NCBI GenBank assembly: GCA_007131535.1
Contig: SLQI01000119.1
Location: 1 to 9,324 of the forward strand
DNA length: 9,324 nucleotides
Reading direction: 5' to 3'
Source: Balneolales bacterium
Lineage (GTDB): Bacteria; Bacteroidota; Rhodothermia; Balneolales; Natronogracilivirgulaceae
The position numbers and the translations under genes were made by a program. Positions 1 through 8,307 of the stretch are shown here, piece by piece (position 1 is the stretch's first letter; each line of letters begins with the position of its first letter). The notes below the pieces were generated by a model. It was not told where the DNA came from. It searched no databases and saw only the letters and a program-made list of their open reading frames with translations.

Positions 1-110
1 ACAAACAGTATAAAACCGACTATATGTATGAAATGAAACAGTGCATCAACTTCCGCAGCAGTAGTTGACCGCTGAGGAGGCAGAAAAAATTCAGCTAAGC
101 GCTCAAACAT
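1..110 (-). CDS. coxB: Cytochrome c oxidase subunit II (CoxB), N-terminal fragment cut by window edge
   Basis: Only the first 36 codons are present. The ATG is at 110-108 and the frame stays open to the left edge. The peptide starts MFERLAEFF and continues with LPPQRSTTAAEVDALFHF, then enters a hydrophobic stretch (FIHIVGFILF). The short N-terminus with a proline-rich 'LPxQxST..EVDALF' segment leading into the first transmembrane helix is typical of subunit II of caa3/aa3 oxidases located beside alternative complex III genes. In this family subunit II carries the CuA centre that receives electrons from cytochrome c or directly from ACIII; the CuA ligands lie outside the window. It starts 12 bases after the sco stop codon, so it belongs to the same transcript. 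No Shine-Dalgarno sequence precedes the ATG. The assignment rests on a short peptide plus context. Confidence 0.8.
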   Translation of the reverse strand, partial: MFERLAEFFLPPQRSTTAAEVDALFHFIHIVGFILF

Positions 111-122
111 AGGAGTATGATA

Positions 123-968
123 TTAAAAATTTTGAACAGATAATTTTGTTTTTTGTCTTTCGCGATACCAGAAGATCCCGAGAAACAGCCCTAAAAGTAC
201 CAATGTAGCCGCACCACCGATCTTCATAATATTCATTGCTACAGGAACATAAGAACCTGAATTCGGATCATATTCATAACAGTACAGTATCACCCGATCC
301 ATGGCTGAACCGATTGTTCCGTCAGCCGCATCATACAGAGCATTACGCATTGCTAATTCCGGAAAGTCAATACCATGCAGATAACGGGTTACGACCCCTT
401 CTTCCGAAAGAAAGATTAATGTAGAGCCATGGATATATTCCTGGGTAGTTTCATCCCATTTAAAACCGAATCCAACTTCATCTGTAAGTTTTCGGATCTG
501 ATCCTCTTCACCGGTCAGAAAATGCCAACCTTCGGCAGCTTCCGGTCTTCCAAGTTCTTTTATGTAGTTTTCTTTCTGCTGTTTTGCGAGTTCCGGTGTT
601 TCTTCCGAGGCTATACTAACCGTAAGTATTTCGAATTCATCCCCGGGAGTCCAGCTCAAATCTTCAAGTCCGCGATACATGCCTTCAAGGATGAGGTTGC
701 AAAGTAACGGACATTCATAATAAACCAAGGCTAAGATTAAGGGCTTATCCCGATTTAAGTATTCACCAATCGCCACCTCTTCACCTTCTTCATTAAAAAA
801 CCGGGTATCTTCTGATATTTGCTCACCCAGCTTCTCTACAATATCAACTTCGTCAATATCATCCGGAGCCTGTTGCTGTGCCATGCCCGGATAAGCCGGT
901 AAAAAAGTGAGCGAACCGACCGATACCAGAATAATACTTATATAAAAGAGATATTTAATTTTGTTCAT
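123..968 (-). CDS. sco: SCO1/SenC-type copper chaperone with C-terminal membrane anchor
   Basis: A 281-residue protein of the SCO1/SenC thioredoxin-like family, which delivers copper to the CuA site of cytochrome oxidase subunit II. Visible features are an N-terminal hydrophobic segment (about residues 6-24, signal or anchor), the copper-binding CxxxC motif CPLLC (Cys86, Cys90), and the likely third ligand His180 in YIHGSTLIFL. The usual SCO context of this His is 'VDHS', so this is the divergent form commonly found with ACIII operons. A second hydrophobic segment (about 249-268) followed by a basic tail (WYRERQKTK) gives a C-terminal anchor absent from many classical SCO proteins. The frame could begin at a TTG one codon earlier (971-969), but the immediately following ATG at 968 is the better start. 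It overlaps the preceding gene by 14 bases, which suggests translational coupling. coxB, its presumed client, starts 12 bases downstream. Confidence 0.9.
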   Translation of the reverse strand: MNKIKYLFYISIILVSVGSLTFLPAYPGMAQQQAPDDIDEVDIVEKLGEQISEDTRFFNEEGEEVAIGEYLNRDKPLILALVYYECPLLCNLILEGMYRGLEDLSWTPGDEFEILTVSIASEETPELAKQQKENYIKELGRPEAAEGWHFLTGEEDQIRKLTDEVGFGFKWDETTQEYIHGSTLIFLSEEGVVTRYLHGIDFPELAMRNALYDAADGTIGSAMDRVILYCYEYDPNSGSYVPVAMNIMKIGGAATLVLLGLFLGIFWYRERQKTKLSVQNF

Positions 969-1338
969 CAAGATACAGTGTTATGGCACTATCTATTGGA
1001 ATGTGATAAATACCTTCTTCCTCATCAATAACCCCAAAACTGGTTAAGCGTTCCTGAGCCTGCTCCTTCATCCGGGCAACCTGTTGATGCTCACTCCGGA
1101 CGGAAGCTTCTTCGGTAAAGACAAGCTTATTAGTATGATACATGTAGAATATTCCTACTAACAAGACGCCGAAGATGACAATGCCGAGCACACTCCAGAA
1201 CGTGAGGTTCTTTAAATTATGCTTATCATGCATAACCCCGTAAGACAGATCTTCTTCAGGAAGGTTGAATTCCTTGGGATCGAATTCTTCATCATTATGT
1301 CTATCCCGGGGATTTTCCATGTCAGACGGATTTGTCAT
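955..1338 (-). CDS. Small single-span membrane protein of unknown function in the ACIII operon
   Basis: A 127-residue protein with no assigned function. It has a charged, acidic N-terminal region (residues 1-44, rich in Asp, Glu and His), one transmembrane helix (about 45-67), then a soluble segment with a charged, helix-prone stretch (about 75-98), ending in the motif GVIDEEEGIYHIPIDSAITLY. A similar C-terminal pattern (G.ID...G..RIPID.A..L) is, from memory, found in small membrane proteins encoded beside SCO and cytochrome oxidase genes in other bacteria, which supports a shared, uncharacterised role in oxidase assembly or the ACIII-oxidase supercomplex. Start: ATG at 1338, with a weak AGGA four bases before it, the only Shine-Dalgarno-like element before any gene here; Met7 (1320) is an alternative. 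The 3' end overlaps the sco start by 14 bases and it begins 20 bases after actF. It contains no cysteine, so it binds no heme or Fe-S cluster. Confidence 0.85.
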   Translation of the reverse strand: MTNPSDMENPRDRHNDEEFDPKEFNLPEEDLSYGVMHDKHNLKNLTFWSVLGIVIFGVLLVGIFYMYHTNKLVFTEEASVRSEHQQVARMKEQAQERLTSFGVIDEEEGIYHIPIDSAITLYLDEQN

Positions 1339-1358
1339 TGCTTCCTAACGTGAATTAA

Positions 1359-2546
1359 TTAGTGTTTATTAAGAGAATCAGCCAGCAAGGGATCATTTTT
1401 GGGGATCATACTGTTGCTTTTGAACTTTTGAAAGAACAAGCCGAAGAACAAACCGGCAAAAGCAAGCAACAACGTAATATCAAGCCAATGTATCGAAACG
1501 CCGGCTTCATGCAATGCAGGTGTTACAATATAGAATACTTCAATGAAGTGCATTACAACAATAAGTATGGACAGCCCTGCAAGCAATTTGAGGTTGGTTT
1601 TAGCCCACAAGCCTAAGAGCAGGATAAATGGAATTACAAACCTGCCGAAAAACAGCAACCATGTAACGGTTTCCCAGCTGCCTTGTAATCTGTTGTAATA
1701 CCACATAGTATGCTCCGGAATATTGGCGTAATAATAGAGCATAAACTGACTGAAAGCGATATAAGCATAAAATACCGTGAAGCCAAAAAGCAGCTTTCCG
1801 AGGTCCTCATAATGAGGTAATCGGATAGTATTTAAAAGCAGGCCCTGCTTACGTAGATACAGACAGATTAAGATCGCAATAGCCAGAAATACCTGGAAGC
1901 TCATTGAGAAAATGTAGACACCGAACATGGTTGAGAACCAATGAAACTCCAGTGACATCAACCAGTCAAAAGAGGCGAAGGCCAGGGTGAAACCAAACAG
2001 CAGCAGGCCGGGTCCGCTAATTACTTTTTGAGATGAATACAGTTTGGCATCAACACCATCATTATCCATCCGGACAGAATTCTGATAAAGTTTCCATCCC
2101 AGGAACGACCAAATGACAAAATAGATAACATTACGAATGATGAAGAACGTAGTGTTGAGGTAAGGCTCTTTATATTGAGCTAAATCATCCTGCGCCAGCA
2201 CTTCCGGCCGTGACCATTCATACAGATACTGCATACCAAATAATACCGGGATGAAAAACAGAGCCAGCAGAAAAATATGGTAAGAAAATGTTTCCGGAAT
2301 TCTGCGTAATACAACACTCCAGGAAGAGCTTGTTACGTGTTGTAACATCACAAAGAACAGTGCTGCAAGAATAATGGTCGCAACAAATGTAAAATTAGTC
2401 AGGTACGAAAAGTAAAACTGCTCGGTATTTATAAAAAATCCGATTATGCTTGCAACGATTCCCACCACGGCTACACCAAAGAAAGCCTTGGTTACCGTAT
2501 TGCTTTCGGGAAATTGAAGGTTATCTGTTAATGTATGTTGTGCCAT
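1359..2546 (-). CDS. actF: Alternative complex III membrane subunit ActF
   Basis: A 395-residue polytopic membrane protein with about ten hydrophobic helices, of the ActF family (related to ActC and NrfD). It is an integral membrane subunit of ACIII; in solved ACIII complexes this subunit packs beside ActC and has been proposed to contribute to proton movement. Recognisable segments are SFDWLMSLEFHWFSTMFGVY (residues 192-211) and the helix from about 250 to 280 (GKLLFGFTVFYAYIAFSQ..., ending YYYANIPEHT), both characteristic of the family, followed by W282-Y284 and a long helix with GRFVIPF (301-307). Length and helix count fit an intact gene. It starts at ATG 2546, 43 bases after actE, and ends 20 bases before the next gene. 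No Shine-Dalgarno sequence is visible. Confidence 0.93.
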   Translation of the reverse strand: MAQHTLTDNLQFPESNTVTKAFFGVAVVGIVASIIGFFINTEQFYFSYLTNFTFVATIILAALFFVMLQHVTSSSWSVVLRRIPETFSYHIFLLALFFIPVLFGMQYLYEWSRPEVLAQDDLAQYKEPYLNTTFFIIRNVIYFVIWSFLGWKLYQNSVRMDNDGVDAKLYSSQKVISGPGLLLFGFTLAFASFDWLMSLEFHWFSTMFGVYIFSMSFQVFLAIAILICLYLRKQGLLLNTIRLPHYEDLGKLLFGFTVFYAYIAFSQFMLYYYANIPEHTMWYYNRLQGSWETVTWLLFFGRFVIPFILLLGLWAKTNLKLLAGLSILIVVMHFIEVFYIVTPALHEAGVSIHWLDITLLLAFAGLFFGLFFQKFKSNSMIPKNDPLLADSLNKH

Positions 2547-2589
2547 CAGTGATTAAAAATCTATTTATTTGCGGTTATATCACCCATCG

Positions 2590-3219
2590 TTATTCTTCAG
2601 GTGCTTCCGCTACTTCAATTTCATTTAATTCCACACCCAGTTGCCTGATCCTATCTTCATCAGCATCCTGACTTATCTGCAATGCCCTTACATAAGCCAC
2701 AATGGCCCAACGGTCCTCAACCGGAATTTTATGGCGATAGGACTTCATAGTTTCATAGCCCCGATAGATAGCACTGTAAATCCTTCCATCTTCCCATTCC
2801 CGGGCTTCGTCACTATGGAAGGTAGGAGCTATCAATCCATACTCGGAGATAATTCCTTCACCATCACCGGCGGCTCCGTGACAAGCGGTACAAAAAATAT
2901 CATACCGTTCTTTTCCTCTAACTAAAAAAGCGCGATCAATATCGGCAGGAATAGATGTCACATATTCACCGTCGGCATCCAACCCTTCATAATATTCATG
3001 ATCGGTCTGTAAATTACCTCGGGCAACGGTTCCTTCAACAGGCAACCTACTTGCTCTTTGATCAGCAAAAAACGGATTTTCCTGCTGATACCTGAATTTT
3101 TCCTGATAGTGCATGTTGGGTTGAACAAAACGCGGAGGATCTTCAAACGGCTGACCTCTGCATGCCGACAGGGCAATAAGCAATGCCAGAAACAGTGCTA
3201 TTTTTTGAAATGCTTTCAC
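2590..3219 (-). CDS. actE: Alternative complex III monoheme cytochrome c lipoprotein ActE
   Basis: A 209-residue monoheme cytochrome c subunit of ACIII. Residues 1-20 form a lipoprotein signal peptide ending in the lipobox LSAC, so the mature protein would start at lipidated Cys20 and face the periplasm. The heme attachment motif is CTACH (Cys110, Cys113, His114), followed by GAAGDGEG, typical of class I cytochromes. Met158 in YETMKSY is the likely distal heme ligand. The C-terminus (RWAIVAYVRALQ, 170-181) is the usual last cytochrome c helix, followed by an acidic tail. In the complex it is a terminal electron carrier. The start codon is GTG (3219-3217); it is supported because the signal peptide begins directly with Met-Lys and no in-frame ATG was seen nearby. 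It lies 41 bases after actD and 43 bases before actF. Confidence 0.95.
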   Translation of the reverse strand: MKAFQKIALFLALLIALSACRGQPFEDPPRFVQPNMHYQEKFRYQQENPFFADQRASRLPVEGTVARGNLQTDHEYYEGLDADGEYVTSIPADIDRAFLVRGKERYDIFCTACHGAAGDGEGIISEYGLIAPTFHSDEAREWEDGRIYSAIYRGYETMKSYRHKIPVEDRWAIVAYVRALQISQDADEDRIRQLGVELNEIEVAEAPEE

Positions 3220-3260
3220 GATAACTCGCTGATTTGCAATACGTAATTATGAGTTTCAGA

Positions 3261-3812
3261 TTAATCGGTATCGTAAACCTTCTCTACATGAGAAGCTCCG
3301 ATATCTTTTAGCAGCTTTTCGGTTTTCTCATCGGAGAATAAGTCATCTTCAGCCTCAATACTGATAAAGAACCCATCATCTGACGCTTTTTCAAATGTTT
3401 TTGAATTGAACAGCGGATGGTTTAGTCTGGGTAATTTATTGAGAGCAAACATCCCGAAGAACGTACCGAATGCCGCCAGCAAAATTGTTAATTCAAAGGT
3501 TACCGGGACAAAAGCCGGCATATTAGCCTCTGGCTTACCACTGATATTCATGGGATAAGCAGATGTGTGAACCCACAACTGAAGTGCTATACCGCCTAAC
3601 ATACCAAGTATACCATGACCGAGTACAATCCATCCCAGTTTGGACTTTTTGAGCCCCATGGCTTCATCCATCCCGTGTATCGGGAATGGGCTGTGAGCAT
3701 CAAACTTATGATACCCGGCTTTGGCTACAGCCCGGGCGGCTTCCATCAACTCACCCGGGTTTTTGAATTCAGCCAGAAGGCCGTAGAGTTGTTTATTGTC
3801 GTCTGAACTCAT
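3261..3812 (-). CDS. actD: Alternative complex III membrane subunit ActD (DUF3341)
   Basis: A 183-residue protein of the DUF3341/ActD family, a structural membrane subunit of ACIII without redox cofactor. The N-terminal cytoplasmic domain (1-58) carries the family signature FDAHSPFPIHGMDEAMG (37-53). Two transmembrane helices follow (about 60-81 and 101-124), joined by a periplasmic loop. The C-terminal soluble part (125-183) contains the conserved NHPLF and a small alpha/beta region (GFFISIEAEDDLF) ending in a helix with GASHVEKVYD. The two-helix layout and length match the family. ATG at 3812 is 21 bases after the actC stop; actE follows after 41 bases. There is no Shine-Dalgarno sequence. 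Confidence 0.94.
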   Translation of the reverse strand: MSSDDNKQLYGLLAEFKNPGELMEAARAVAKAGYHKFDAHSPFPIHGMDEAMGLKKSKLGWIVLGHGILGMLGGIALQLWVHTSAYPMNISGKPEANMPAFVPVTFELTILLAAFGTFFGMFALNKLPRLNHPLFNSKTFEKASDDGFFISIEAEDDLFSDEKTEKLLKDIGASHVEKVYDTD

Positions 3813-3833
3813 GATTCAACGATCGGTATTTTA

Positions 3834-5231
3834 TTATTTAGTTTCTTGGTCATTGGTCTGCCCATTATCATAATAATGGGGATCAGCCTGTGGCATAACA
3901 CCTTTCACCTCCGATATTGCCACCATCGGCAAGAAGCGTAAAAACAGCAAAAAGAAGGTGAAGAAAAGACCGAACGTACCCACATAGGTTAACACGTCAA
4001 CCCATGTCGGACTGTAGTATCCCCAGGAAGATGGTAAAAAATCTTGTGCAAGCGAAGTTACTGCAATTACAAATCGCTCGAACCACATTCCGATATTGAC
4101 CACAATGGAGAGTACAAAGGAGACATAAACACTTCTTCTCATCTTTTTAAACCAGAAGAAGTTTGGAGCAATAACATTACAGGACATCATAATCCAATAG
4201 GCCCAGGCATAGGGGCCGAATGCCCGATTGACAAATGCAAACTTTTCGTATTCCACCCCACTGTACCAGGCTATAAAAAATTCCATAATGTAGGCAAAGC
4301 CCACCATCCAACCGGTAACCAGTATGATGATGTTCATTTTTTCGACTACATCAATGGTCATTATATCCTCAAGCTTGTAAATCTTTCGGCAAATGAGCAT
4401 CAGCGTCATCACCATAGCAAACCCTGAGAAGATAGCTCCGGCAACAAAGTAGGGAGGGAAAATTGTAGTATGCCATCCCGGAATTATCGATACGGCAAAG
4501 TCAAATGATACGACAGAGTGTACCGAGAGTACCAGAGGCGTAGCAAGACCAGCAAGAAGCATATATGCTTTTTCATAATGCTGCCATTGACGGTTACCGC
4601 CTCTCCAGCCAAGGGCAAATGCACCGTATAGAAGTTTGGAGACTTTACCTTTTACTTTATCCCGCATCGTGGCCAAATCAGGTACTAAGCCTACATACCA
4701 GAACAGTGTGGACACTGTAAAATATGTTCCTACAGCAAATACGTCCCAAAGCAACGGACTGCTGAAATTCGGCCAGAGAGCCATCGAATTTGGAAGTGGA
4801 AAGATATAGTAGATCACCCAAATCCTTCCTACGTGTATCGCCGGAAATATACCGGCACACATAACCGCAAAGATCGTCATCGCCTCAGCGAATCGGTTTA
4901 TAGCCGTACGCCAGCCCTGCCTGAATAAAAACAAAATGGCAGATATCAACGTACCGGCGTGTCCGATACCGACCCACCATACAAAGTTAATGATGGCCCA
5001 GCCCCAGCTCACCGGCTGTTGAAGTCCCCAGACACCCATACCTTCATAAATCAGATAAATAATCATTGCCAACAGTAATCCCATCAGAAGGTTGGCAACA
5101 CCAAAAGCGATATACCACCAGGTAGGTGTCTGTTGCTGGGGAATATCACTTACCAGCTTGGTAATGCTTCCAAAGTCGTGATTTCCTTTTACCAGCGGTT
5201 TTTTTACTGCTACTTCAGCGTTTTGACTCAT
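3834..5231 (-). CDS. actC: Alternative complex III quinol-oxidising membrane subunit ActC (NrfD/PsrC family)
   Basis: A 465-residue integral membrane protein of the NrfD/PsrC family with about ten transmembrane helices; the family provides the quinol site of the complex. Recognisable motifs are the WWVGIGHAGTLISAIL helix (85-100), GIFPAIHVGRIW (127-138), PLLWDVFAVGTYF (159-171), the loop and helix starting PGWHTTIFPPYFVAGA (251-266) and GMWFERFVI (381-389). His133, Asp163 and Asp244 are polar residues in or near helices and are candidates for the quinol/proton site, by analogy with solved ACIII structures; this is inference. The N-terminus is a 36-residue cytoplasmic arm. It follows actB by 27 bases, as expected because ActB docks on ActC. 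Length is normal and no lesion is visible. Confidence 0.95.
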   Translation of the reverse strand: MSQNAEVAVKKPLVKGNHDFGSITKLVSDIPQQQTPTWWYIAFGVANLLMGLLLAMIIYLIYEGMGVWGLQQPVSWGWAIINFVWWVGIGHAGTLISAILFLFRQGWRTAINRFAEAMTIFAVMCAGIFPAIHVGRIWVIYYIFPLPNSMALWPNFSSPLLWDVFAVGTYFTVSTLFWYVGLVPDLATMRDKVKGKVSKLLYGAFALGWRGGNRQWQHYEKAYMLLAGLATPLVLSVHSVVSFDFAVSIIPGWHTTIFPPYFVAGAIFSGFAMVMTLMLICRKIYKLEDIMTIDVVEKMNIIILVTGWMVGFAYIMEFFIAWYSGVEYEKFAFVNRAFGPYAWAYWIMMSCNVIAPNFFWFKKMRRSVYVSFVLSIVVNIGMWFERFVIAVTSLAQDFLPSSWGYYSPTWVDVLTYVGTFGLFFTFFLLFLRFLPMVAISEVKGVMPQADPHYYDNGQTNDQETK

Positions 5232-5258
5232 TTCAGAAAATAGATTTCTCTTTCAGGC

Positions 5259-8200
5259 TTATGCCAGATTGGTATTCGGATTGCGAATTTTAGCCAGATA
5301 AGATGTTCTCGGCCGGATATTTAAGTATTCAAGCAGGTTGTAATTACGGTCATTGTCTTTGGCAATGCTGACATTACTTTGACGATCACTGACATCGCCA
5401 AAATTAATCGCATCTGCCGGACAAGCCTGCTGACAAGCGGTTACTACCATTCCATCCGGCGGTTTAACTGAATCACCGGTCTTATTCTTGGTTTCAATTT
5501 TAGCACGGCTAATACGCTGTACACAGTAAGTGCATTTCTCCATTACTCCGCGAAAACGTACCGTCACATCCGGGTTCATGGCCATTTGTATGATCTCAGG
5601 ATCATCTCCGTCAGCCAGAAACTCTCGTGCATAATTGAAGAAGTTGAACCGGCGTACTTTAAACGGGCAGTTGTTGGCACAATAGCGTGTACCGATACAC
5701 CGATTATACGTCATTTGATTCAACCCGTCATCACTGTGGGTAGTTGCAACTACCGGGCAGACCTGCTCACAGGGCGCCTGTTCACAGTGCATACAGGGTA
5801 CCGGTTGGTGCATGACTTTGGGGTTACCATCCTCATCACCACTGAAATACCGGTCTGTACGAATCCAGTGCATTTCACGGCCACGGCGAACTTCTCGTTT
5901 ACCAATTACCGGGATATTATTTTCGGCCTGGCACGCAATTGTACATACACCACATCCAATGCAGGAATTCAAGTCTATCGTCATTCCCCACTGCGGCTCA
6001 TGGTCCGGGAAATGATCAACAGAATAAAGATTTATAGGCTTGCCGGTTTCCGGATCAATCTCACCCTCGTAAATACCCGTCTCATCCTTAGCAAACGTCG
6101 GATTCTGACGGTATTCGGCGATTGGCGCATCCATAACCAATGGACGACCTTCCATGCTATGGTGATCCTGTGTTGAGGCTATCTCATAATCTTCGCCGGT
6201 AGGTGAAACCGAAACATTGCTGTGTACCAGCGGGCTTCTGCTGTTGCGAACGGCAAAAGCGTTCACTCCGACTCCGGCACCAACCCGACCAATTTCGCGG
6301 CCGTAACCGGTGTAGGTTGTTATACTGTTATCAGCATGACCAGGAAGAACCCAGGCGGCCAGTTCTACCGTACCGTCATTAGTTTCTATCGACAGCATCG
6401 GTATATCCGTTTGACCGAAGTACCTTGAGTCCGGAATACCGAGATCTCTTGCCGTTGTTGGACTCAGAATAGCAACATTATCCCACGTGATTTTGGTCAT
6501 CTGATCCGGCAATTCCATCAACCAGCCGTTATTGGCATATCGACCGTCGAGAAGTTTGGGATCCGGACGCAGGACAAATTCGATATCGGATTCACTCGTT
6601 TGCGGTACCTCCGATATGGCCCGCTCCATTTCACTGGAAAAGTTTCCGGCGATGCTTACTGATGCCCGATCATACCCGGTATCTTCGAGCAGTCCGTCGT
6701 GCAGGACCGTATCCCATTGGGTGTCAAAGTCACCGGTTAATACATCTTGCCAGGAGTTCTGAACAAGATCAATTCCTTTATGATCTTCTCCACGGACAAT
6801 GGCCGCTAAAAATTCAATTTCGCTCTTACCGTCGAACAACGGTTTAATCAGAGGCTGTACTACCGACAGCGTACCCTCCCAGCTGCGACCATCATTCCAG
6901 GTTTCAAGAAAATGAGCGCGGTTCACATGCCATGAGCAACGGCTACCGGTCTCATCATTATGCAGTCCCAGGTGAATAGTTGTATCAACCTGATTGAGGG
7001 CCTGCTCAAAATCCAGGTCGGAAAAGCTGTTATAAACCGGATTGGCACCGATCAACACAACGGTGTCGTATTCACCGTTTTGCATGGCTTCAACGACTTC
7101 CCGGTATCGCACATTCTGATCTTGCTGATCAACTGTGGGAACTTCAATATATTCTACTGTTTCACCGGCATTACCGAGCGCCAGATTTATAGCTGCTACA
7201 GCTGCGTGCACCTCTGCTGAATGCTCATTACCGGCGGTAAGAACGGCTTGTCCACGATTGGCCAAAAGTTCACTTGCCAATTCTTCAATCCAAGCACTGT
7301 CAATGCTACCGTCATTGAAGCCGGCAAAAACTTCAAGGCCTTCCACTTCCTGAGAGAGACGTGATGCCAGACTATACGTAAATGCTTCTATTTTCGAAGA
7401 CTTCAGACGGTATCTGTGATCGGCGTTACTTCCGGTAAGAGAGTAATTACTTTCAACAACGTAGAGTCTGTTAAGCTCATCGTCCGTGCTTTCAATTTTT
7501 CGGGCTTCGTTGAACCGGCGGATGTTCTGAACATTATTATCCGCAGCATTCATGAAATCATCTTCAAGAGAAATCACGACGTTAGCCCGGTCAAACCGGT
7601 TAGAACGACGCAGCTTCTCACCAAAAGCTTTCTGATGACCGTTCAGTACATTTTCTTCACCGAACGGCTCGAAGGTAACCCAATCGGCATTCGGAAAACG
7701 GTTCCGGGCTTCGTCTTTCAGCCGGGAAAAAGTCGGTCCGTGATTGGCCTCACTAATGAAAGCTATCCTGCGATCCGTATCAGCGAAATGTTCATTACAG
7801 AATGCAACGAAGTCATCCCAGGAAGACTGCTCATTGTTGTTGCGCACGTATCGGGAGCGATCCTGATCATACATATTCAGGATTTCGGCCTGTGCATGAA
7901 TATTAGTTTTTCCGCCGCTCGCCGGGTGAAGATCATTACCTTCAATTTTAACTGGGCGCCCTTCATAAGAATGCACCAGTACCCCGGTTGTATAACCGCG
8001 AAACGGCATGCTTGTAGCATAATAGCTTGCCTGACCGGTTACCATGTATTCCGGCTGTCGGCTGTGGGGCAGAATTTTTTCCACCGGTTTACGGCAGGAT
8101 GCCAGACCTGCGAGTGCAACAGAAGCCCCCATTACCTGAAGGAAATTCCGTCTTGAAATACCATCCTTTAACTCTGTGGCATTTTCCGGAAATTCCCTTT

Positions 8201-8279
8201 CAGCAAATTTCTGATACTCCTCGTTATTGGCTAACTCGTTGAGGCTTTTCCAGTATGTTTTTTGATGTTCTTTGCCCAT
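5259..8279 (-). CDS. actB: Alternative complex III iron-sulfur subunit ActB (molybdopterin-oxidoreductase-like domain plus ferredoxin domain)
   Basis: A 1006-residue fusion of two modules. Residues about 75-720 resemble the large subunit of molybdopterin enzymes; in this family the domain holds no Mo cofactor. Residues about 760-965 form a ferredoxin domain like NrfC/PsrB. Cluster ligands are Cys773/776/779/783, Cys829/832/837/841, Cys861/867/871 and Cys916/919/949/953. The third group has only three cysteines because the CIGTRYC motif has Thr864 where a Cys could stand. The total of 15 fits three [4Fe-4S] clusters and one [3Fe-4S] cluster, as known for ActB. Near the N-terminus is a twin-arginine export motif SRRNFLQ (42-48) and a hydrophobic segment ending LASC (Cys62), which looks like a lipobox, so the mature protein may be exported folded by Tat and lipid-anchored. 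It begins at ATG 8279, 28 bases after actA. The protein passes electrons from the quinol site to the hemes. Confidence 0.96.
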   Translation of the reverse strand: MGKEHQKTYWKSLNELANNEEYQKFAEREFPENATELKDGISRRNFLQVMGASVALAGLASCRKPVEKILPHSRQPEYMVTGQASYYATSMPFRGYTTGVLVHSYEGRPVKIEGNDLHPASGGKTNIHAQAEILNMYDQDRSRYVRNNNEQSSWDDFVAFCNEHFADTDRRIAFISEANHGPTFSRLKDEARNRFPNADWVTFEPFGEENVLNGHQKAFGEKLRRSNRFDRANVVISLEDDFMNAADNNVQNIRRFNEARKIESTDDELNRLYVVESNYSLTGSNADHRYRLKSSKIEAFTYSLASRLSQEVEGLEVFAGFNDGSIDSAWIEELASELLANRGQAVLTAGNEHSAEVHAAVAAINLALGNAGETVEYIEVPTVDQQDQNVRYREVVEAMQNGEYDTVVLIGANPVYNSFSDLDFEQALNQVDTTIHLGLHNDETGSRCSWHVNRAHFLETWNDGRSWEGTLSVVQPLIKPLFDGKSEIEFLAAIVRGEDHKGIDLVQNSWQDVLTGDFDTQWDTVLHDGLLEDTGYDRASVSIAGNFSSEMERAISEVPQTSESDIEFVLRPDPKLLDGRYANNGWLMELPDQMTKITWDNVAILSPTTARDLGIPDSRYFGQTDIPMLSIETNDGTVELAAWVLPGHADNSITTYTGYGREIGRVGAGVGVNAFAVRNSRSPLVHSNVSVSPTGEDYEIASTQDHHSMEGRPLVMDAPIAEYRQNPTFAKDETGIYEGEIDPETGKPINLYSVDHFPDHEPQWGMTIDLNSCIGCGVCTIACQAENNIPVIGKREVRRGREMHWIRTDRYFSGDEDGNPKVMHQPVPCMHCEQAPCEQVCPVVATTHSDDGLNQMTYNRCIGTRYCANNCPFKVRRFNFFNYAREFLADGDDPEIIQMAMNPDVTVRFRGVMEKCTYCVQRISRAKIETKNKTGDSVKPPDGMVVTACQQACPADAINFGDVSDRQSNVSIAKDNDRNYNLLEYLNIRPRTSYLAKIRNPNTNLA

Positions 8280-8307
8280 GTGAAGCGAACAATAATTTTA
8301 TAATCAA

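Noticed and set aside
969..971. TTG as start codon of the SCO gene
   Set aside because: An ATG follows directly at 968-966, and the extra residue adds nothing to the signal peptide, so the ATG is preferred.
5586..6176. Plus-strand open frame (196 codons) opposite the Fe-S domain of actB
   Set aside because: It is antisense to the conserved cysteine-rich region of actB and has no family features, so it is a shadow frame.
7416..8156. Long plus-strand open frame (246 codons) opposite actB
   Set aside because: It lies wholly antisense to a strongly supported gene, its translation shows no recognisable domain, and its length is explained by codon composition of actB on the other strand.
5259..8279. 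ActB as an active molybdenum oxidoreductase
   Set aside because: The N-terminal module resembles such enzymes, but it is fused to a ferredoxin domain in the ActB manner, sits in an ACIII operon, and lacks an N-terminal Fe-S cysteine cluster; in this family the domain binds no Mo cofactor.
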